Both the position numbers and the translations under genes were made by a program. This document shows positions 60,890 through 64,000 of a stretch of DNA of 64,000 nucleotides, one piece after another. The notes under the pieces were generated by a model that did not search any database, was not told the DNA's origin, and was given only the letters and a program-made list of their open reading frames with translations. The DNA lies in contig JACKIL010000003.1 of NCBI GenBank assembly GCA_020638525.1, positions 248,001 through 312,000 on the forward strand, given 5' to 3'. Within the stretch, counting starts at the first letter, position 1, and every line of letters starts with the position of its first letter. This DNA comes from Caulobacterales bacterium (GTDB lineage Bacteria > Pseudomonadota > Alphaproteobacteria > Caulobacterales > Parvularculaceae).

Positions 60890-62173
60890 ATGACCTCGGA
60901 AGTTGTGTTGATGAACCGTCAGGCTGTGGCGATGGCCGCCGACAGCGCTGTGACGATTTCCGGGCCGCAATACCTCAAGACCTATCAGTCTGTGGACAAG
61001 CTCTTCCCGCTCGTCGATGGCCAGCCCATCGCGGTGATGATCTATAACAACGCCGAAATCATGTCGACGCCGTGGGAGACGGTGATCTCCCTTTACCGCG
61101 AGGCGTCGCGCGGGCGCTCGCTCGACACGGTCGAGGCCTATGCTGAAGACTTCATGGCGTTCCTTTCCGGCAATCCCGATCTCTTCCAGGCCGATCATCA
61201 GGATACGGAATTCTTCAAACATGTGGCGGTGGTCTTCACTGTCATCGCGGAGGACTTCGACTATCAGGTCGCGAAGTTCAAAGAGAAGGACGCGCCGCGC
61301 TTGCGCGATCATCTCTCGGCGATTTTCGAATTCGTCGTCGGCGAGCTTTACGCCGATTATCAGCGCTATCCGGACGATACGGCGCGCTCGGATCTTTCCT
61401 GCTTTCCGCAAGGCATGGCCGAGCAGGTGCGCCGGCGTTATCGCGGCGAGATCGACCAGCTCGCCGAGAGCCTCATCGCTTCCCTGAAGCACGATTATCC
61501 GGGCCTTGTCGTGAGCGACGCAACGCGCGAGCGCCTGCGCGACATCGCAATCTTCTCAGTCACGAAAGACGCTTTCTTCGAGCACTATACGGGCGTCGTC
61601 TTTGCGGGCTTCGGCGCGCGCGACAAATTCCCGTCCATGCGCTCTTACCTGACGTCGAGCGTCATCCTCGGCATTTTGAAACGCAAGCAGGACCGCGCGG
61701 CCGATATGAGTTCGGAAGGCGGGCCCGTGGTTCAGCCCTTCGCGCAGGACCGGATGATCCGCACTTTCCTGACCGGCATGGATCAGTATTTGCGGATGTT
61801 CCTCTATGGCGAGACGCTGAAGCTTTCGATGAACCTCGTCACCGACGTCATCGGGCGCGCGCCGGGTCTTTCGGATTCGCAGCGCCAGGCGCTCTTCCGC
61901 GAATACAGCGAAAACAATATGGGCTACGCGCTGCGCGAGTTCTTCAAGTCGGTCGACGGCTATCAGTATCAGGTGCATACGCGCCCGATCTATCGCGCCA
62001 TCGCTTCGCTCCCGAAGCGCGAGCTTGGCGAGACCGCCGCCTCGCTCATCAAGCTCAATTCCTTCCAGCAGAAGGTCATGCATTCAATCGAGACCGTTGG
62101 CGGACCGATCGACGTCGCCGTCATCACGCGCAATGGCGGTCTCGAACTGCGCAACGACAAGTCGGATTTCTAG
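60890..62173 (+). CDS. Proteasome-like Ntn hydrolase with helical extension (uncharacterised)
   Basis: A 427-residue cytoplasmic protein without signal peptide. The start reads MTSEVVLMNRQAVAMAADSA. If Met is removed, Thr1 would be a proteasome-type nucleophile; the Asp of AAD falls at mature position 17, the same as Asp17 in beta subunits, and the Lys of the VDKLF motif (mature about 36) matches Lys33 with a three-residue insertion. Later LPKRELGETAASLIKLNSFQQKVM and a C-terminal ETVGGPIDVAVITRNGGLE segment form further secondary structure. A helix-rich middle (about 95-300) is extra compared with HslV. ATG 60890 follows AGGTGGGG. A gene of 109 aa and one of 160 aa follow, so an operon is likely. 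No named family is assigned. Confidence 0.7.
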   Translation: MTSEVVLMNRQAVAMAADSAVTISGPQYLKTYQSVDKLFPLVDGQPIAVMIYNNAEIMSTPWETVISLYREASRGRSLDTVEAYAEDFMAFLSGNPDLFQADHQDTEFFKHVAVVFTVIAEDFDYQVAKFKEKDAPRLRDHLSAIFEFVVGELYADYQRYPDDTARSDLSCFPQGMAEQVRRRYRGEIDQLAESLIASLKHDYPGLVVSDATRERLRDIAIFSVTKDAFFEHYTGVVFAGFGARDKFPSMRSYLTSSVILGILKRKQDRAADMSSEGGPVVQPFAQDRMIRTFLTGMDQYLRMFLYGETLKLSMNLVTDVIGRAPGLSDSQRQALFREYSENNMGYALREFFKSVDGYQYQVHTRPIYRAIASLPKRELGETAASLIKLNSFQQKVMHSIETVGGPIDVAVITRNGGLELRNDKSDF

Positions 62174-62185
62174 AGGCGAGGGGCC

Positions 62186-62515
62186 GTGGCTGAGGAAGCA
62201 ATCAAGGCGCTCGAAATCGCTCCGGCGTCGGTCTGGCGCCTGGCGCAGTCGGGCGTCGTGCTGTTTCTCCTGCAGATGGCCCTTTCGATCGTCCTCGGGA
62301 TGGTTGTGATGCTTCCAGCCATGGCGCTGATCTTCATCCCGACGATCAGGGCTGTCGAAGCCGGCATGCTGCCGTCGCCCGAAGGCGTCATGGCGATGAT
62401 GCCGGCCTATTTTTTCGGAATGCTGATTGTGAATGTGCTCGCGACCGCATTGGCGCTTGCATTTATAGTCGGCAAGAAATGGGGCGGCGCTCGTTTGGCG
62501 TTCGTATACGAGTAA
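62186..62515 (+). CDS. Small two-helix membrane protein in the Ntn-hydrolase operon
   Basis: A 109-residue protein with two membrane helices (about 22-53: GVVLFLLQMALSIVLGMVVMLPAMALIFIP; and about 72-93: AYFFGMLIVNVLATALALAFIVG) and short charged ends. It starts with GTG after GAGGGGCC, 12 bases after the Ntn-hydrolase stop. The close spacing supports co-transcription and a partner role, perhaps as a membrane tether. The family is not recognised. Confidence 0.7.
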   Translation: MAEEAIKALEIAPASVWRLAQSGVVLFLLQMALSIVLGMVVMLPAMALIFIPTIRAVEAGMLPSPEGVMAMMPAYFFGMLIVNVLATALALAFIVGKKWGGARLAFVYE

Positions 62516-62528
62516 TCGGAGCTTCGAA

Positions 62529-63011
62529 ATGACGGAACGGCTGAAACAGATCTGGGGCGGTTTCACGGGCGTGACGACGCGCCGGCTGACGGGCGAGGGC
62601 GTCGATAATATCGCCGTGCCGCATCGCCATGAATGGCAGGCCGAAGAACTGCAATTCCTGCCGGAAAACTACCCTTCGCCGTCTTACGTCGCCTTTGAGA
62701 AACTCAAGTCGCGGCTTGCGGCCAAGGAAAAGAAAGCGATGAAGGCCGCGCGCCGCCATGGCGAGACGGCCGAGCTCGCCCCGCCGCCGGCCGAGCCCGC
62801 TTTCAATGGCGAATTAAAGCCCGTGAAGGATTTGATCCGTGGGCTGATGTCGACCGAGGCGCGCGTCGCGCGCTCGGAATATGACTATGCGGATTTCCTC
62901 GCCGACCAGCCGCAGAAGAAGCGGGGGCTTTTCAGCGCTAAAGCTGCGAAAGCGCCCAAGCCTGCGAAATCCGCCGGCGGTGCGCGCAAGAAATTCCTAG
63001 GGCTTTTCTAG
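62529..63011 (+). CDS. Basic protein of unknown function in the Ntn-hydrolase operon
   Basis: A 160-residue soluble protein. The N-terminal half contains LTGEGVDNIAVPHRHEWQAE and FLPENYPSPSYVAFEKLKSRLAAKEKKAMKAARR, a Lys/Arg-rich helix. The C-terminal part is Ala/Lys/Pro-rich (SAKAAKAPKPAKSAGGARKK) and ends LGLF, a disordered, perhaps nucleic-acid- or membrane-binding tail. It begins 13 bases after the previous gene and is the last gene of the operon, with a GC-rich hairpin after it. I do not recognise the family. Confidence 0.65.
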   Translation: MTERLKQIWGGFTGVTTRRLTGEGVDNIAVPHRHEWQAEELQFLPENYPSPSYVAFEKLKSRLAAKEKKAMKAARRHGETAELAPPPAEPAFNGELKPVKDLIRGLMSTEARVARSEYDYADFLADQPQKKRGLFSAKAAKAPKPAKSAGGARKKFLGLF

Positions 63012-63043
63012 GCCGCGTCAGCGACTCTTTGATCCGGAATGAA

Positions 63044-63081
63044 AACGCGCCGGCGAGCAATAAACGCTCCGCCGGCGCGTT
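63044..63081 (+). terminator. Hairpin after the Ntn-hydrolase operon
   Basis: The 12-bp arms AACGCGCCGGCG (63044-63055) and CGCCGGCGCGTT (63070-63081) are separated by 14 bases, 32 bases past the operon stop. The U-run is weak (TTCTGATT), so it may be a poor terminator. Confidence 0.55.
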
Positions 63082-63247
63082 CTGATTCCCCCAGGCGATT
63101 CAATCCGAAGCGCTTTCCCGTTGGAGCGGTCTCTCCCCCAAATGGATCCCCGCGCCGCCGCTTCAGCCTGCTTGTCGCCCAGCCGAGAGAGGCAAATTAT
63201 CGCCTCAGGGAATGCTCTTATAGGAAATTTTGGACATGGCGCCCGCG

Positions 63248-64000
63248 CTAGAGCGCGGCGAGCGGATGACGGTCGACTATCCGTTTGCGCTCGGCGCGTG
63301 AGATCGCCGTCAGCTGCGCCTGCTTGTTCAGATATTCCTGCGGCGTGACGCCGACAAAGGCTCTGAATTCCTTAATGAAATGCGACTGATCGTAAAAGGA
63401 CTCGCCGGCTGCGGCCCGCCAGTCGCCGCCGGGCTTGCCCAGCATGTCCGCCGCGCGCAGCGCCCGATATTTGCGCTGCAGCAGCTTCGGCGAAGCGCCG
63501 AAATAGCGCTTGGCGAGCCGGTCCGTCTGGCGGCGCGAAACGTCCATCATCTCGACTAGCCTGTCGAGCTCAAGGTCGCTGCCGTGCGTGATCCATGCCT
63601 CGAGCGCCCGCGGATAAGCGGAAACGCGCCGCGCGCGCTGCTCTAGCCGGCGCGCGAAGAACGTATCGGCGATCGCCGCCATTTCGGAGATGCTGCGCGC
63701 ATTCTGGATCGCGTCGATGACAGGCGCGCCGGCGCGCCATTCAAGCGCGGTCACGTCGAGCATACGGTCGGCGGCGTGCTCCGCGCTGACGCCGAGAATG
63801 GCGTCCCAGCCGCGCGGCAGGATGCCGGCGCCGAATACCCGCGCACCGGAATCGATTTCGGCGACGTAAGCGCTCGTCGTCGGGCCGATCACAAAGGCGG
63901 AGGGGCAGCGCGTCATCAGCCCGTCCGCGAAACGGAGCCTAGCGGAGCCTGAAACGAGCACGCGAATATTGCCGATCTCCGCGCAGAGCGGCTGCACGAG
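63248..64000 (-). CDS. AraC-type transcriptional regulator, N-terminus off the window
   Basis: At least 251 codons are visible; the frame is open to the right edge so the true start lies beyond it. The C-terminal part is an AraC HTH: LDRLVEMMDVSRRQTDRLAKRYFGASPKLLQRKYRALRAADML, then the second helix-turn-helix AAAGESFYDQSHFIKEFRAFVGVTPQEYL. The upstream part (about 1-115 of the visible reading) is a ligand or effector region with the pattern FADGLMTRCPSAFVIGPTTSA. Such regulators often control nearby operons; the neighbours on the right are outside the window. Confidence 0.88.
   Translation of the reverse strand, partial: LVQPLCAEIGNIRVLVSGSARLRFADGLMTRCPSAFVIGPTTSAYVAEIDSGARVFGAGILPRGWDAILGVSAEHAADRMLDVTALEWRAGAPVIDAIQNARSISEMAAIADTFFARRLEQRARRVSAYPRALEAWITHGSDLELDRLVEMMDVSRRQTDRLAKRYFGASPKLLQRKYRALRAADMLGKPGGDWRAAAGESFYDQSHFIKEFRAFVGVTPQEYLNKQAQLTAISRAERKRIVDRHPLAAL

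Noticed and set aside
60659..61492. 277-codon minus-strand frame over the start of the Ntn-hydrolase gene
   Set aside because: The plus strand has a ribosome site, operon structure and proteasome-like motifs; this frame is a mirror.
1..64000. CRISPR array, prophage or insertion sequence
   Set aside because: No regularly spaced direct repeats, no transposase, integrase or phage structural genes were seen. Only dispersed palindromes and single hairpins were found.

Overview
The window is a chromosomal segment of a GC-rich alphaproteobacterium. It carries a CckA-type hybrid kinase, the run Smr/MltA/Tim44-like/FxsA/SecB/DnaQ, split his genes, Coq7, ergothioneine genes and a large TonB receptor. 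This fits a Parvularculales/Hyphomonadales-like marine lineage, but placement is by gene content and protein style only. I see no prophage, transposase, integrase or CRISPR array. Codon use looks uniform, so most of the window reads as stable core plus lineage-specific genes.

Layout. 1-853: 5' part of dnaK (minus). 1213-6742: membrane serine hydrolase, a secreted DUF3828-like protein, and a DUF2157 / DUF4401-GDYXXLXY membrane pair. 6753-10130: two tandem TIR-like/TM/SUMF1-fold proteins, divergent from yifB (comM family). 11994-16052: hybrid histidine kinase, AmpG-like permease, small lipoprotein. 16162-18040: PfkB sugar/nucleoside kinase and a dienelactone-hydrolase-like enzyme. 18037-24831: hisE, hisF, CYTH-CHAD protein, hisA, hisH, two Cys-rich secreted paralogues, a TetR regulator with a perfect palindrome upstream, a tiny membrane protein, and hisB. 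25015-27910: hslV and hslU separated by a VPLPA-CTERM protein. 28096-29982: membrane protein with a prephenate-dehydratase-like domain. 30018-34544: smr, mltA, Tim44-like, fxsA, secB, dnaQ.

34712-42723: PQQ dehydrogenase, cckA, a small membrane protein, egtD-egtB. 42958-47914: M2 peptidase lipoprotein, coq7-dsbB, ExoD-like protein, LpqC-like esterase. 48121-48205: tRNA-Leu(CAA). 48258-54938: YncE-like propeller, beta-helix protein with a SEL1/peptidoglycan-binding partner, tusA, TonB receptor. 55145-57743: slipin/NfeD operon. 57909-60129: SelO and a SIMPL lipoprotein. 60156-60493: two very short membrane ORFs. 60890-63011: a three-gene operon led by a proteasome-like Ntn-hydrolase. 63248-64000: AraC-type regulator running off the end.

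Themes. Protein quality control recurs (DnaK, HslUV, SecB, DsbB, NfeD/slipin, and the putative new Ntn hydrolase). So does cell-envelope and peptidoglycan work (MltA, AmpG-like, PG-binding SEL1 protein, serine hydrolase). The best candidates for something undescribed are the 60890-63011 operon, the tandem TIR/SUMF1 proteins, the PDT-like membrane protein, and the Cys-rich secreted pair. Dispersed palindromes with a core close to CCGAAAA-N11-TTTTCGG occur three times between genes.
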